A stretch of DNA of 64,000 nucleotides, taken from NCBI GenBank assembly GCA_028284675.1, contig JANQRI010000032.1, positions 62,001 through 126,000 on the forward strand. The letters run 5' to 3'. Numbering within the stretch: the stretch's first letter is position 1; every line of letters begins with the position of its first letter. Source of the stretch: Gammaproteobacteria bacterium. GTDB taxonomy: Bacteria > Pseudomonadota > Gammaproteobacteria > HTCC5015. Of this stretch, positions 7,572 through 16,562 are shown piece by piece. Position numbers and translations under genes: made by a program. The notes under the pieces were generated by a model that saw nothing but the letters and a program-made list of their open reading frames with translations, was not told the DNA's origin and ran no database searches.

Positions 7572-8489
7572 ATGGAAGCGACTATCCAGCAGACACTTTA
7601 TTCCATTTATGAAGATGGCTATGCGTTTGATAAAAACCAGAATGGGCTTGAGCCTAATGAGCTTCGAGAGTTTGCAGAAAACACAGAAGTGAAAGGTTTA
7701 CAGGCTGCGATCGAGAATCTTTTAGAAAGACCCGAAGTTTTTCAGGCTCTCAGTCATGGTGATAATAAATTAACCCCGCAAGAACTGGTCAAGAATTTTC
7801 GTGCGCTTACTGCCGGAGTGAGTGGTGAAGCTGATGCAACACCGGATAATGTTGCCAGCTGGTTTAATAGCATGGTTTCGATAGATAACATGTCAGCTGA
7901 ACTCTCACCAGTCCATGTGCCTATGTTTGGCGAAAAAGTTGAGCCTATAAAGCTGCCGGAATCTTACCCAAATAAAGAAAGCTTTTTAGACCAGATGCTC
8001 ACTATTCTTAATACAATGAAATTAGATGAGGTTCAAGACGAAGGGGCTAATAGAAGGGTAATTTTAACGCCGCAAAAAGTTAAAGATGCTGACCCAGATG
8101 CCTCTAATACTGTAAGTGCTTCTGTTAACCAATATTCGCAAACAGGTACTGCTGGAAAAAATAATGAATACTCTGTCACTATAAACCTTGATGTCATTGC
8201 GCCAGAGTATTCTGATAATAATGATTTATTTGATATTACAGTTGAGGATGAATTTGGTCGCTCATTTACGATTCGCAATGACTGGAGAGATAATGATCGC
8301 CTAATTGTTAATCCAGGTGTATTTATTCAGTCTGCACCTGAGCAATTAAGTAATTCTCGAGGTGATATAGATTTTCTTCGTACTGATGTCTCTTCTGATT
8401 TAAAAGTCAGGTATGATGCAGCGATTAAACAAGCTATAAAAGATGCGATACCAAGTATTGTTAATATTAATCAGATTCAGGTTCCTTAA
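7572..8489 (+). CDS. EF-hand-like acidic protein, 305 aa
   Basis: Start chosen at the ATG at 7572, which follows TAGGGGAATTTGAT; an in-frame upstream start at 7542 has no better signal. The N-terminal 80 residues hold two loops that resemble calcium-binding EF-hands, DKNQNGLEPNEL and HGDNKLTPQEL, separated by helices. The remainder is acidic and rich in Asn and Asp, with no signal peptide or membrane segment. Unrecognised beyond the EF-hand-like pair. It ends 24 bases before the convergent GST gene. Confidence 0.7.
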   Translation: MEATIQQTLYSIYEDGYAFDKNQNGLEPNELREFAENTEVKGLQAAIENLLERPEVFQALSHGDNKLTPQELVKNFRALTAGVSGEADATPDNVASWFNSMVSIDNMSAELSPVHVPMFGEKVEPIKLPESYPNKESFLDQMLTILNTMKLDEVQDEGANRRVILTPQKVKDADPDASNTVSASVNQYSQTGTAGKNNEYSVTINLDVIAPEYSDNNDLFDITVEDEFGRSFTIRNDWRDNDRLIVNPGVFIQSAPEQLSNSRGDIDFLRTDVSSDLKVRYDAAIKQAIKDAIPSIVNINQIQVP

Positions 8490-8512
8490 GCTGCCATCCG
8501 TCATCCGTAATA

Positions 8513-9199
8513 TTAGCGAGTAACAATACCTCGAACCGCTGATGCTTTTTCTTCATCTTGTTCGGTTGTCCGGCTGTAATTACTGGGATGAGGTATTTCA
8601 GCGCCACGTATTAAAGCCGGGCGTGCTTCCAGCTGCTTGAGCCATCGCTGTAAATGGGGCAGGTCATCAATATCCACACCCGCCCAGTTATGAATACGTG
8701 TCCAGCTCCAGTTGGCAATATCAGCGATTGAAAAATCACCGGCTAAAAACTCATTATCACTGAGCTGGGTATTCAGCACTTCGTAAAGCCGTCGGGTTTC
8801 TTTTTGATAGCGCTCAATAGCGGCTGGTATTTTTTCCGGGAAATAACGGTAAAACACATTCGCCTGGCCCTGCATCGGCCCCAGCCCACCCATTTGAAAC
8901 ATCAGCCACTGGATCACACGTGAACGCCCTTTAACATCCGTTGGTAAAAGTCGTCCGGCTTTTTCGGCGAGATAAATCATAATCGCACCGGATTCAAATA
9001 TAGCAAAACTGTCTGCGCTATGATCCACAATGGCCGGAATACGACCATTGGGATTAATCGCGATATAGCTGGGGCTTTTCTGAATACCCGTGGTGATATC
9101 AATCGGTTTTAAATTATAGGGCAGTGCCAGCTCTTCAAGCGTTGCAGATGCCTTCCAGCCATTGGGTGTTGCCCAGGTATATAAATCAATATCAGCCAT
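8513..9199 (-). CDS. Glutathione S-transferase family protein (YfcG/Ure2-like)
   Basis: 228 residues. The N-terminal thioredoxin fold begins [18 protein letters not shown]; the TPNG-K motif with Asn is typical of nu-class YfcG-like enzymes, which act as disulfide-bond reductases with glutathione. The cis-proline strand is NGRIPAIVD and the glutathione gamma-Glu site is [12 protein letters not shown]. The C-terminal helical domain includes [14 protein letters not shown]. Last gene of the AhpD-like/SDR/GST operon, 35 bases after the SDR gene. The operon probably detoxifies electrophiles under TetR control. Confidence 0.88.
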   Translation of the reverse strand: MADIDLYTWATPNGWKASATLEELALPYNLKPIDITTGIQKSPSYIAINPNGRIPAIVDHSADSFAIFESGAIMIYLAEKAGRLLPTDVKGRSRVIQWLMFQMGGLGPMQGQANVFYRYFPEKIPAAIERYQKETRRLYEVLNTQLSDNEFLAGDFSIADIANWSWTRIHNWAGVDIDDLPHLQRWLKQLEARPALIRGAEIPHPSNYSRTTEQDEEKASAVRGIVTR

Positions 9200-9234
9200 T
9201 ATATTAACTCCACTTAATAGGGTTTTACCTAAAA

Positions 9235-9969
9235 CTATCGCGCAATATCCAAAACTTCTTTAGCGTAAGGACTGTAAGCTTTCGCGAATTCCTGTGCCAT
9301 CGGGTCGGGGTAAACAAAGAAGTCATCCGATTCAAGTGCCGCAAGAATGCCGTCAGACACCAGGCTTGGTGGTGATGCAACTTCACCCATGCCGGCAGAA
9401 TCAGCCATATCCGTTTTAAGTGGACCGGCAAGCACACTAATCACCTGCGTGCCTTGATCAGCCCATGCTTCCCGCAGCCCCTGAGTGATTGAGTAGGAAG
9501 CCGCTTTGGAGGCGGAATAACCGGTAAAAGGAAAAAAGTTTTTAATGGATGCCACTGAGTTCATTTGTGCAAAAGCACCGCCACCATTAGCTTTCAGTAT
9601 TGGGCCAAAGGCCTGAGCCAATTGAATAAGAGGGTAAACGTTTCTTTCCATCTGAAATTGCAAACCTTCAAGCGCATCAGCGTCCAACGGCGAAGAAAAG
9701 TGTATTACGGCCGCATTTGAAACGACCAGATTCACATCGCCGGCAGTTTTTGCTGCGGCATCAATCGTATCCTTGCGAGTCAGATCAAATTCAAGCGCCA
9801 CAACACGCTCACCATATTTTTCGATAAGCTGATTGACAGACGAAGGATTTCGCACAGCAGCATATACTTTAATTGCGCCGGCTTCTAATAAACCTTCAGT
9901 GATAGCTTTGCCAACACCCCGGTTGGCGCCGGTCACGAATGCAATAATTTGATTGGTTTTAATAGCCAT
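9235..9969 (-). CDS. Short-chain dehydrogenase/reductase
   Basis: 244 residues from the ATG at 9969, which has a TAAAGGAAAC ribosome-binding site; a longer in-frame extension to 10044 is unsupported. Rossmann motif TGANRGVG at residues 13-20, catalytic Ser in MNSVAS, and YSASK with catalytic Tyr and Lys. The usual NNAG is SNAAV here. Arg in ANRG suggests NADP(H). Substrate unknown. Middle gene of a three-gene operon, 71 bases after the AhpD-like gene. Confidence 0.88.
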   Translation of the reverse strand: MAIKTNQIIAFVTGANRGVGKAITEGLLEAGAIKVYAAVRNPSSVNQLIEKYGERVVALEFDLTRKDTIDAAAKTAGDVNLVVSNAAVIHFSSPLDADALEGLQFQMERNVYPLIQLAQAFGPILKANGGGAFAQMNSVASIKNFFPFTGYSASKAASYSITQGLREAWADQGTQVISVLAGPLKTDMADSAGMGEVASPPSLVSDGILAALESDDFFVYPDPMAQEFAKAYSPYAKEVLDIAR

Positions 9970-10040
9970 TTTAGTTTCCTTTATTATTAGGCGGCCTTGA
10001 ACAGTCTTTGGATTGGGCTGTTCAAGGCCGGTTTGAAACA

Positions 10041-10607
10041 TCAAGCCGCAGCTTCACTTTTGGGAGTCCATGCATTAGGTGCAAAGGCATCATCCACAGT
10101 GGTTTCTGCAATATGGTTTGTGTAGTTAGACATGACTTTAAGGCTTGTGCCAAGAATCACCTCAAGTACATTTTGTTGGGTGTATCCGGCTTCAAGAAAC
10201 GCACTGACTTGAGCTTCAGTCGGCCAGCCCCGGCTTTCATTGATCACGGCGGTAAAAGTGCGTAGCGCTTCCAGCTTCGGATCAGCGACCGGTGTGCCGT
10301 TGCGCAGCGCTTCAATAACATCCGCTTCAACACCCGCCATTTGCGAAATAGTCGTGTGTGCTGCCATGCAATAAACACAGCCGTTTAATCGGTTGTTTGT
10401 CATCAGGATAATCTGGCGCTCGGTTTCGGAGAGATTGGTTTTATTAAATATGCCCGCTAATGTTGTGTAGCCTTCCAGCAGAGCAGGGGCTTCAGCCATG
10501 GTTCCCAGAAGGTTAGGGACAAAGCTGTAAGCTTTTTTGGCGCCTTGCAAAAATTGTTTTGAGGCTTCAGGTGCAGATTCAATCGTGTGAGTCGCGAAAG
10601 AGGTCAT
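10041..10607 (-). CDS. AhpD-like carboxymuconolactone decarboxylase family protein
   Basis: 188 residues from the ATG at 10607, which follows AGGAGAAT. The AhpD signature is present: NGCVYCMAAHT, with Cys77-x-x-Cys80 and His84, the thiol-disulfide pair of alkylhydroperoxidase-like proteins. The rest is all-helical with the usual trimer core. Such proteins reduce peroxides or act as carboxymuconolactone decarboxylases; the CxxC and H favour a redox role. A longer frame to 10751 would run through the operators and is rejected. First gene of the TetR-controlled operon. Confidence 0.88.
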   Translation of the reverse strand: MTSFATHTIESAPEASKQFLQGAKKAYSFVPNLLGTMAEAPALLEGYTTLAGIFNKTNLSETERQIILMTNNRLNGCVYCMAAHTTISQMAGVEADVIEALRNGTPVADPKLEALRTFTAVINESRGWPTEAQVSAFLEAGYTQQNVLEVILGTSLKVMSNYTNHIAETTVDDAFAPNAWTPKSEAAA

Positions 10608-10640
10608 TGTTATTCTCCTTAAAATAAATGTTTTCAATGT

Positions 10641-10752
10641 GTAAACCGATCGGTACAAATAAGGGCGAAAAAAATGGCAGCTCTTGACTGCCCCGGTTTG
10701 TTTGTACCGATTGACACAAACAATACTAGGCTGTTTAGACTGATCGGTCAAG
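10641..10752 (-). promoter_or_regulatory. TetR-type operators upstream of the AhpD-like operon
   Basis: Three related boxes lie between the AhpD-like start and the TetR gene: ACCGATCGGT, a perfect palindrome, at 10645-10654; TTTGTACCGATTGACACAAA at 10701-10720; and GACTGATCGGTCA at 10738-10750. The same motif appears ahead of the tetR gene at 11511. This is good evidence of repression by the adjacent TetR. The promoter itself must lie among them. Confidence 0.7.
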
Positions 10753-10890
10753 ACATTTTTTGATTTATTTCTAAAAAATATTTTTATTCAATTAAATCAA
10801 TTGCTTAAGAGCAAAGCGATGACTGGTTTGAATGAGAAATGCGCATTTGAGCGGATAAAACCCGGTAAAAGGCTCCTGTCCGGATGGATA

Positions 10891-11472
10891 TTACTGAATT
10901 AAGCCCATCGCCTGGCTTTTGATCGCCGCGAGGCTGGCCTTATCAAATACACCCCGCGCCAGCACGCGAAGACCGACAAGCAGGGTCAGCAGGCCTTTGG
11001 CCTCCCGTTCGGGGTCGACATGTTTTGGGATTGCGCCAGTTTCAATGCCCAGTTTAATTTGCTGCTTAAAGAAAGATTCCGTGTTGTTCAAACCCTGTTT
11101 AACGGCTTTCTCAATATCGCTGTCATGGTTGGGTAAGTCCAGCGCGGTGTTCACCAGAAAGCAGCCTTTTTTATCTTTGTCCGTCAGGCTGTCTTCAATA
11201 AGCGCATCGAAAAGTTTACTGATCGCCAACACAGGGTCTTGCAGCGCTTCCAATTGAGCAAGTGTATCGTGACGCTGCTCGTGCTCATATTTAAGCAGGC
11301 TTAGGGTAAAAAGTTTCTTCTTGCTGCCAAATGCATTGTAAAAACTGCCTTTGTTGATACCGATGGCTTTCAACAAATCAGCAAGGGAGGTCGCTTCAAA
11401 CCCCTTTGCGCAAAATACCTCTGTCGCACGATCTATTGCGTCATCAATATCAAATGTTTTTTCCCATGGCAT
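10891..11472 (-). CDS. TetR/AcrR-family repressor
   Basis: 193 residues from the ATG at 11472. The N-terminal helix-turn-helix reads ATEVFCAKGFEATSLADLLK, then GINKGSFYNAFGSKKKLF, the typical AcrR/NemR-like recognition helix. The ligand domain contains KGCFLVNTALDL, common in members that sense electrophiles through a conserved Cys. It is transcribed in the same direction as the operon and has its own operator at 11511, so it is probably autoregulated. Confidence 0.9.
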   Translation of the reverse strand: MPWEKTFDIDDAIDRATEVFCAKGFEATSLADLLKAIGINKGSFYNAFGSKKKLFTLSLLKYEHEQRHDTLAQLEALQDPVLAISKLFDALIEDSLTDKDKKGCFLVNTALDLPNHDSDIEKAVKQGLNNTESFFKQQIKLGIETGAIPKHVDPEREAKGLLTLLVGLRVLARGVFDKASLAAIKSQAMGLIQ

Positions 11473-11508
11473 GGCAGCACCTCGAAACTTATTCTCATAG
11501 ATTAGTTT

Positions 11509-11524
11509 ATACCGATTGGTCAAT
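11509..11524 (-). promoter_or_regulatory. TetR operator upstream of tetR
   Basis: The box ACCGATTGGTCA at 11511-11522 matches the operators at 10645-10750. It lies about 40 bases before the tetR start, as expected for autoregulation. Confidence 0.6.
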
Positions 11525-11630
11525 ATGTCAACAACATAATACGTATAATAGATCTATGGCTGATTTTGAAACTGGATTAACGCTGAGTAAAAATGATTGT
11601 GAGTCGCAAGTGTTGAGCCCGATTCCGGCG

Positions 11631-11900
11631 TTATTCGTCGTTGCTATCAGACACCTGCAGACTATCGCTGACCTGAGTTAAGGTATCTTCAAGCATATTC
11701 AAAACCCAATAGAGTCCGGACTCTGCAGCAGGGGACAAAGGCGCTGAAAAATCCAATGCTTTAAGCAAGGCTACAATACTGGCAACACGGTGCAATGTGT
11801 CCTGTTGGCCAATCGGAGGTTCATCGTCACTGATGATTGGGTGCGTAGGCATAGAGGCCTGTTGAGGCAACGGGTTTGGGTTTGCTTGTTTATTCATCAT
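11631..11900 (-). CDS. Small conserved-looking protein, 89 aa
   Basis: Start placed at the ATG at 11900 (MMNKQANPNP); an extension to 11990 would run into the regulatory region. The N-terminal 35 residues are Pro/Gln-rich and probably unstructured; residues 40-85 form a helical pair (LHRVASIVALLKAL and AAESGLYWVLNMLEDTL). Similar small helical proteins are often encoded next to Xre regulators, and here a divergent Xre gene lies 170 bases away. Family not named. Confidence 0.55.
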   Translation of the reverse strand: MMNKQANPNPLPQQASMPTHPIISDDEPPIGQQDTLHRVASIVALLKALDFSAPLSPAAESGLYWVLNMLEDTLTQVSDSLQVSDSNDE

Positions 11901-11988
11901 GCGGCCAGGCGTGGTTGTAATATTTAAGCGTGATGAAGGGGTTCTATGTCTCAGCTTCTCTATCTGCGCAACATCACTACTGTATTTC

Positions 11989-12028
11989 ACGCTCTATTGA
12001 TCGTGTTAAAGCACGCACTATAGAGCGT
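11989..12028 (+). promoter_or_regulatory. Inverted repeat between divergent genes (candidate Xre operator)
   Basis: ACGCTCTA at 11989-11996 and its exact complement TAGAGCGT at 12021-12028 form a dyad with a 24-base spacer, just upstream of the Xre gene start at 12071. Plausible operator for that regulator. Confidence 0.4.
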
Positions 12029-12070
12029 ATAAATGGTTTTTGCAAGTCTTACAACAAAACAAAAGATAAA

Positions 12071-12301
12071 ATGGAAATCAAACAAGCAGTAGGTGAATTA
12101 GTACGTCAGAAACGAGTTAAAAAAGGCTGGTCGCAAGAACAGTTATCTTCCGAAGCTGGAATTAGCAATCGTTTTTTACAGGATATTGAGGCAGGGGAGA
12201 AAATGACCTCGTTAACAACATTATTCAAGTTGTCTGACGCACTTGGAGTTACACCGGATAAATTGATTTTGCCTGTTTGGAAAGAGTGGATAAGAGGCTA
12301 A
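12071..12301 (+). CDS. Xre-family helix-turn-helix regulator
   Basis: 76 residues, a single HTH_3 domain: VGELVRQKRVKKGWSQEQLS, then SEAGISNRFLQDIEAGEKMTS, then LFKLSDALGVTPDKLI. The ATG at 12071 places the domain at residue 5; a longer frame beginning at 11930 crosses the dyad and is rejected. It faces a divergent small gene and probably represses both. It is also the start of a run of plus-strand accessory genes. Confidence 0.88.
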   Translation: MEIKQAVGELVRQKRVKKGWSQEQLSSEAGISNRFLQDIEAGEKMTSLTTLFKLSDALGVTPDKLILPVWKEWIRG

Positions 12302-12472
12302 GGTATGTAAGTTTAAGTGCATGGAAAAACGACAGTTAAGCAGCTGCTCTTTCATCGAGGGGAACAATAAACAAAATGATTAGCAGGTTTCTTTAGAAAA
12401 ATATTTATTTTTATTAAAACTAATTGGAAAACCTGGCTTACTACTATTTTTAACAGGGCATTATATATCATC

Positions 12473-13021
12473 ATGAATATTGAAGAAGTTTTTAAAGTCG
12501 CTTTGGCAGTAATTGGGTCTTTGGGCGGTGGTGCGCTAATTGTTGCTGCTTTTGCAAATTGGCTTGGAGGAATTTGGGCAAAAAAAATGCTTCAAAATGA
12601 AAGAGCATTGCACTCAGAAAAGCTAGAAAATTTAAAAAAAGAGCTTGATATTATAAAAGAAAAAGACCTAACTAGACATCACGACAAATTATTAATTTAT
12701 CGTGATGTTGTACATATGGTTTGTGAGATATTACGAGAGCTTGAAGCTGTGGCTGCAGGAAGACAAGAAATGATAACTGATGAGACAGAGAGAAATTTTG
12801 CTTTGAATAGAAATAAGTCGTATGGCTATATCTCTTTGACATCAACTCAGGAAGTAATGGATAAATATAATGAACTTATAGACTTTTTAATTCCAGTAAT
12901 ATATGAAAATCGACAAGAGTCTTGGGTAAACATGCGGCAAAGAGCTGATAATTTGTTGAATGCGATGCGTAAAGATTTGGGGATAAATGAAGGTGAAATA
13001 ATTTACCGAGGTCAAAGATGA
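12473..13021 (+). CDS. Membrane-anchored coiled-coil protein, 182 aa
   Basis: N-terminal transmembrane helix (residues about 8-30, with LGGGALIVAAFANWL), followed by a charged coiled coil (residues 38-62, LHSEKLENLKKELDIIKEKD) and a helical C-terminal domain. No catalytic motif is visible. I have no family name. The next gene, 69 bases on, is a HEPN-like protein; the pair may act together, but nothing in the sequence proves it. AT-rich. Confidence 0.7.
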   Translation: MNIEEVFKVALAVIGSLGGGALIVAAFANWLGGIWAKKMLQNERALHSEKLENLKKELDIIKEKDLTRHHDKLLIYRDVVHMVCEILRELEAVAAGRQEMITDETERNFALNRNKSYGYISLTSTQEVMDKYNELIDFLIPVIYENRQESWVNMRQRADNLLNAMRKDLGINEGEIIYRGQR

Positions 13022-13090
13022 TACGCAACAAAAATATAATTAAGGTCGTTCACGAAGCTCGTTCCATAATATTTAGTTACTAGAAAACTA

Positions 13091-13591
13091 ATGGATCGTG
13101 ATCATATTAAAAGGATGTATTTAGAGGGAAAGGCTAGGATAAGTGATGCAAATATATTATCGAAGCACATTACTCAATCTGATTCTGCATCTTTTTTAAG
13201 AGTTCTAGGATTTGAGGTATTGTTGAAGTGTGCATTGTTTGCTAACGGACAGAAACTAAAAGGGCATATATATAGTGATCTATGGCTAGAGTTGCCGAAT
13301 TATGCTCAAAATAAAATAATGAATGATGCAAAGGATAGGATGGCAGGTCACGTAGACTTTAGTAGCTTAGATAAAATACTCAATGCATATCAAGTTGTAT
13401 TTGAAAAAGCTAGATATTTTTACGAGTTTTATGAAGGGTATACTTTAGAAGAGCAGCATGAGCTCGGCAAGTTTTGGGTAGAAATTGGCGCTCCAGTGAA
13501 AGAAGCGGATATTCAATATTATCCAAATGAACTTGAAGGGTTGATTTACGGTTTGTCAAATTATATCGAAGAAAAGCTCTCTAGAAAGTGA
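13091..13591 (+). CDS. HEPN-like helical protein, 166 aa
   Basis: All-helical. The N-terminal half (FLRVLGFEVLLKCALFANGQ, then KGHIYSDLWLELP) has the pattern of HEPN-related domains, in which a helix with ALE.LLK is followed by G(H)-x-L. The second half is FEKARYFYEFYEGYTLEEQ and YYPNELEGLIYGL. The canonical HEPN RNase motif R-x4-6-H is not clear, so nuclease activity is doubtful. Possibly a substrate-binding or inactive HEPN. Confidence 0.6.
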   Translation: MDRDHIKRMYLEGKARISDANILSKHITQSDSASFLRVLGFEVLLKCALFANGQKLKGHIYSDLWLELPNYAQNKIMNDAKDRMAGHVDFSSLDKILNAYQVVFEKARYFYEFYEGYTLEEQHELGKFWVEIGAPVKEADIQYYPNELEGLIYGLSNYIEEKLSRK

Positions 13592-13653
13592 ATTGTGCGT
13601 GATTGGTAGCGAAGTCCCTAGTCATATACTCAAACTTTAGAAAAATTAACAAT

Positions 13654-14505
13654 ATGGAAAAGACTTTAGTACTAACTTTGATCTTCTTATTATCAACTGC
13701 CTGCACAGGTTTACAGACTGCACTTAATAGTGCTCCTTCCAGTTCTTCAACTAATTCATCTTATGAAGTTGTTCCAATATCTGACGTCAAATGGGAACAA
13801 CTAAACCCCGCCCGTGGTGATAAGAGCCCCCAAGCAGGCACGCTCTGGGGTGATCGTAGGGGTTTGGTGCCGACTGGTTTTCTCGCTAAGTTTGTGGATG
13901 GTTTTTCGTCTCCGCCTCATATTCATAATGCGACATACCGGGCGGTGGTGATCAAAGGGCTTATTCATAATGATGATCCGGATGCTGCCAGGATGTGGAT
14001 GCCGGCCGGATCTTTCTGGACACAACCGAAAGGTGAGGCGCATATCACCGCTGCGAAGGGCTCTGTGAATATGGCCCTGGTTGAGATTGATCGAGGTCCG
14101 TACTTGGTGCTGCCCACTAATAAGGCATTTGATAGTGGTGAAAGGCCGATCAATGTTGATCCTTCAAATATTGTTTGGGTTGGTTTACCTGGAGTGCCGG
14201 CTACTGATGATAATGGGCCGAAGCTGGCTTATCTTTGGGGTAGTCTGCAGGAAGGTCAATCCAATGGGACCTTTATCAAACTGCCGCCGGGTTTTACAGG
14301 TAAGATATCTAGCAACGCATCCAGCTTCCGGGCGGTGGTCATCAAAGGGCAGCTTCAGTATTTACGGGCTGATAGTACTACGCTGAAGCCAGGGAGTTAT
14401 TTTGGATCACAGGGTGAGCTGACCCACAGGATTTCATCTCAAATAGACCAGGAAACTATCCTCTATATAAGAACTGAAGGAGAGTACAAGCTGTTGGGCG
14501 ATTAA
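13654..14505 (+). CDS. DUF4437 (ChrR-like cupin) lipoprotein
   Basis: 283 residues from the ATG at 13654, which opens a signal peptide with the lipobox LSTAC; the upstream start at 13603 has no signal. The mature protein contains two tandem cupin domains of the DUF4437 type: [19 protein letters not shown], then [16 protein letters not shown], and a second copy with [12 protein letters not shown] and LTHRIS. The first domain keeps a possible metal-binding HxH, while the second lacks it. Function of the family is unknown. Confidence 0.85.
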   Translation: MEKTLVLTLIFLLSTACTGLQTALNSAPSSSSTNSSYEVVPISDVKWEQLNPARGDKSPQAGTLWGDRRGLVPTGFLAKFVDGFSSPPHIHNATYRAVVIKGLIHNDDPDAARMWMPAGSFWTQPKGEAHITAAKGSVNMALVEIDRGPYLVLPTNKAFDSGERPINVDPSNIVWVGLPGVPATDDNGPKLAYLWGSLQEGQSNGTFIKLPPGFTGKISSNASSFRAVVIKGQLQYLRADSTTLKPGSYFGSQGELTHRISSQIDQETILYIRTEGEYKLLGD

Positions 14506-14582
14506 TAAAGCGCCTCTTTGTTTGGTACACACTAAAAATTATCCGAAAGACCCAAAAATCTGCATTCGTACTGCTCTAAATC

Positions 14583-14640
14583 ATCTAAAATTATTATTGA
14601 AATGGATAAAGTGGGCATTAAAGGTGATGTTGACCTGACG
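14583..14640 (+). repeat. Degenerate partial copy of the dispersed repeat
   Basis: CTAAAATTATTATTGAAAT, then ATAAAGTGGGCATTAAAGG, aligns to the first half of copy A with many substitutions; the second half is absent. Weak alone; listed because it also lies between two genes in the same orientation. Confidence 0.35.
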
Positions 14641-14697
14641 CTAGAGCGTGCCTGTTAGCGAAGCATTATGCAAAAACACTGTTATGGAGATAACACT

Positions 14698-15465
14698 ATG
14701 AACATACCCGTTATAAAGTCTATTTTAATTGTAATGTCTTTTGTGTTTATTTCGGGTGCCTTTGCTCAACCCGGAGGAGAAATACCGGAATTACGTTTGC
14801 CGACAGAAAGAGCATTAAAGGCCTTGAAATCAAACTTTAGAGTAACTGTTTCTGAAACAGATCTTTATTTTGCGTTTGACAGTACCTGGATTAGAAAAAA
14901 CACCGGAGTAATATTTCATCCCGGCGGTGCGGTCGACCCAAGAGCTTATGCGCCTCTTGCCCGGAAAATTGCGCTCAGAGGGTATCGCGTATTGATTTTA
15001 AAAACCCCTAGTGAATTGGTGGTTGCAGGCGTATTGCCTTCGATGGTGAATACCGTTATTAATATCAATGGGGATATCGATAACTGGGCATTAGCCGGTC
15101 ATTCAGTTGGCGGGGTTGCTGCCGCGCAATTTATTTTTGATAATCCGGAAGCACAATCTGTTAAAGGCCTTGCGTTATTGGCGGCGTTTCCAAATCCGGA
15201 AAAACCGATAAGCGACCGCGATGACCTGAGCATAATTTCCATTAGCGGTTCGAATGATTGTATAGTGACAGAAGAGACGATTAATACGTTTAAATGGGCA
15301 TTGCCGATAACAACATCTTATTTTGAAATTGGTGGGGCTAATCATGCCCAGTTTGGTGATTATGGTCCGCAGGAAGGTGATTGTGATGCTGATATCAGTA
15401 TCAGCGAACAGCAATTTAAAACAAAGAAAGCCATGATCCATTTTCTGTTGAAAGAAATTAAATAA
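14698..15465 (+). CDS. Secreted alpha/beta hydrolase
   Basis: 255 residues from the ATG at 14698, which begins a clear signal peptide ending in SGAFAQ; the in-frame ATG at 14668 is less likely. The alpha/beta-hydrolase fold is shown by an oxyanion-region GVIFHPGGAVDPRAYA, a nucleophile elbow GHSVGGVAA, an acid in ISGSNDCIV and a final GGANHAQFGDYG with His. It resembles dienelactone-hydrolase-like proteins of the periplasm. Substrate unknown. Confidence 0.85.
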   Translation: MNIPVIKSILIVMSFVFISGAFAQPGGEIPELRLPTERALKALKSNFRVTVSETDLYFAFDSTWIRKNTGVIFHPGGAVDPRAYAPLARKIALRGYRVLILKTPSELVVAGVLPSMVNTVININGDIDNWALAGHSVGGVAAAQFIFDNPEAQSVKGLALLAAFPNPEKPISDRDDLSIISISGSNDCIVTEETINTFKWALPITTSYFEIGGANHAQFGDYGPQEGDCDADISISEQQFKTKKAMIHFLLKEIK

Positions 15466-15482
15466 ATACAAAAAATTTAAAA

Positions 15483-15538
15483 ATCATAAGCAATAAGTGT
15501 GGGCCCGCTAACCGCGGGCCTGCACTAAAGCGTTATAC
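15483..15538 (+). other. attC-like site 3 / strong hairpin
   Basis: A 13-bp stem (AGTGTGGGCCCGC at 15496-15508, GCGGGCCTGCACT at 15514-15526; two wobble pairs) with loop TAACC. The flanks ATAAGC (15486-15491) and GCGTTAT (15530-15536) also pair apart from one bulged base, extending the attC-like arms. No T-run follows the stem, so it is a poor terminator. The next gene starts 20 bases on, as after an attC site. Confidence 0.4.
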
Positions 15539-15557
15539 ATCAAGAGGGGAGACTGTA

Positions 15558-15950
15558 TTGATTAAAGGTAGTTGTTGTTGCGGGGCAGTTCAATTCGAGT
15601 TAACTGAAATGCCGGGTATGATGGGTACCTGCCATTGCAGCAGGTGCAGAAAAGTTGGTGCTAGCACATTTGTTTTTGTTAAATCTGAAGCATTTCAAAT
15701 AACTCAAGGGCGTGATCAGATATCTATTTACAAAGCAGTAACTCCCTATAAGTATGATCGATGCTTTTGTTCAGTTTGTGGCACCGCACTTGGGGAGATT
15801 CTGTCAGAAGAAGAGTCATTTCCTTTGGCCGCCAATTGCATAGATGGGGATATCCAGCTTGAGAACAAATTTCATGAGTTTGTTTCAGAGAAACCCAGCT
15901 GGCTTGAAATTGGTGATGCAGCCAAGCAGTTTGACGGGCATCCGGGTTAG
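15558..15950 (+). CDS. GFA (glutathione-dependent formaldehyde-activating) family protein
   Basis: 130 residues. The zinc-binding Cys pattern of the GFA/CENP-V fold is visible: GSCCCGAVQFEL, MGTCHCSRCRK and CFCSVCGTALG. Despite the family name, most bacterial members are of unknown function; none has been shown generally to activate formaldehyde. The start at 15558 is an ATT-TTG-type start in the raw sequence (TTGATTAAAGG), with GAGGGGAGA upstream. A stand-alone plus-strand accessory gene. Confidence 0.88.
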   Translation: MIKGSCCCGAVQFELTEMPGMMGTCHCSRCRKVGASTFVFVKSEAFQITQGRDQISIYKAVTPYKYDRCFCSVCGTALGEILSEEESFPLAANCIDGDIQLENKFHEFVSEKPSWLEIGDAAKQFDGHPG

Positions 15951-15988
15951 CCTTAGATTTTTAATGTATAACAAGCTCCTGAAAAAAC

Positions 15989-16510
15989 GTGAACTTTTCT
16001 ATCAATTCAAAGCGTTTGCGAATCCGTCAGTTTGAGCCTGGTGATGTTGAAGACTTTGTTAGCTTCATGACAGATCCCGAGTCCACGTTATTTCTTACAT
16101 TTGATGAAGCTCAAAAAAGCCGCGAAGGAGCCACGGAATTACTGTTGGCAACTATCGATTCGTATGCGTCTGATACACCTTTAATGGCTTTTGCTGTTGA
16201 AGATTACGCAAGCGGAAAATTTGTTGGATTTTGCGGGTTGACCCCTCGTGAGGATGGTGAAGTAGAAATTATGTACGCGATAATGCCAAGTTTGTGCGGC
16301 AACGGATATGCGGTTGAGACCGCATCGAGACTAGCGCAATACGCGGTTGACCAGCTTGGCTATAAACGAGTAATAGCTCCTATATCGCCTAAACACGAGG
16401 CTTCAAAAATTGTTGCAGCGAAAGCAGGTTTTGACGATCATGGACTCAGAAAAAGCCCGGACTCTTCGGAAAAAGTACATTTGTATGTTTATGAGCAAAA
16501 AGGCAGCTAA
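15989..16510 (+). CDS. GNAT-family N-acetyltransferase (RimJ/RimL-like)
   Basis: 173 residues from a GTG start at 15989. RimJ/RimL-type fold: begins FSINSKRLRIRQFEPGDVED, core VEIMYAIMPSLCGNGYAVETAS with the acetyl-CoA loop CGNGYA, then VAAKAGFDDHGLRK. Likely acetylates an amine on a protein, peptide or drug. It is 38 bases after the GFA gene and shares the accessory region's composition. Confidence 0.88.
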   Translation: MNFSINSKRLRIRQFEPGDVEDFVSFMTDPESTLFLTFDEAQKSREGATELLLATIDSYASDTPLMAFAVEDYASGKFVGFCGLTPREDGEVEIMYAIMPSLCGNGYAVETASRLAQYAVDQLGYKRVIAPISPKHEASKIVAAKAGFDDHGLRKSPDSSEKVHLYVYEQKGS

Positions 16511-16562
16511 TAAAAAGGCAGATTGATCAGGATGGCTGCCATATATTTGCAGCTTTAAAAAA

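Noticed and set aside
10608..10751. Longer N-terminus for the AhpD-like protein
   Set aside because: It would be translated through three TetR operators; the ATG at 10607 has a good AGGAG site.
15489..15530. Hairpin as a plain transcription terminator
   Set aside because: The stem is strong but no T-run follows, and the flanks pair like attC arms.
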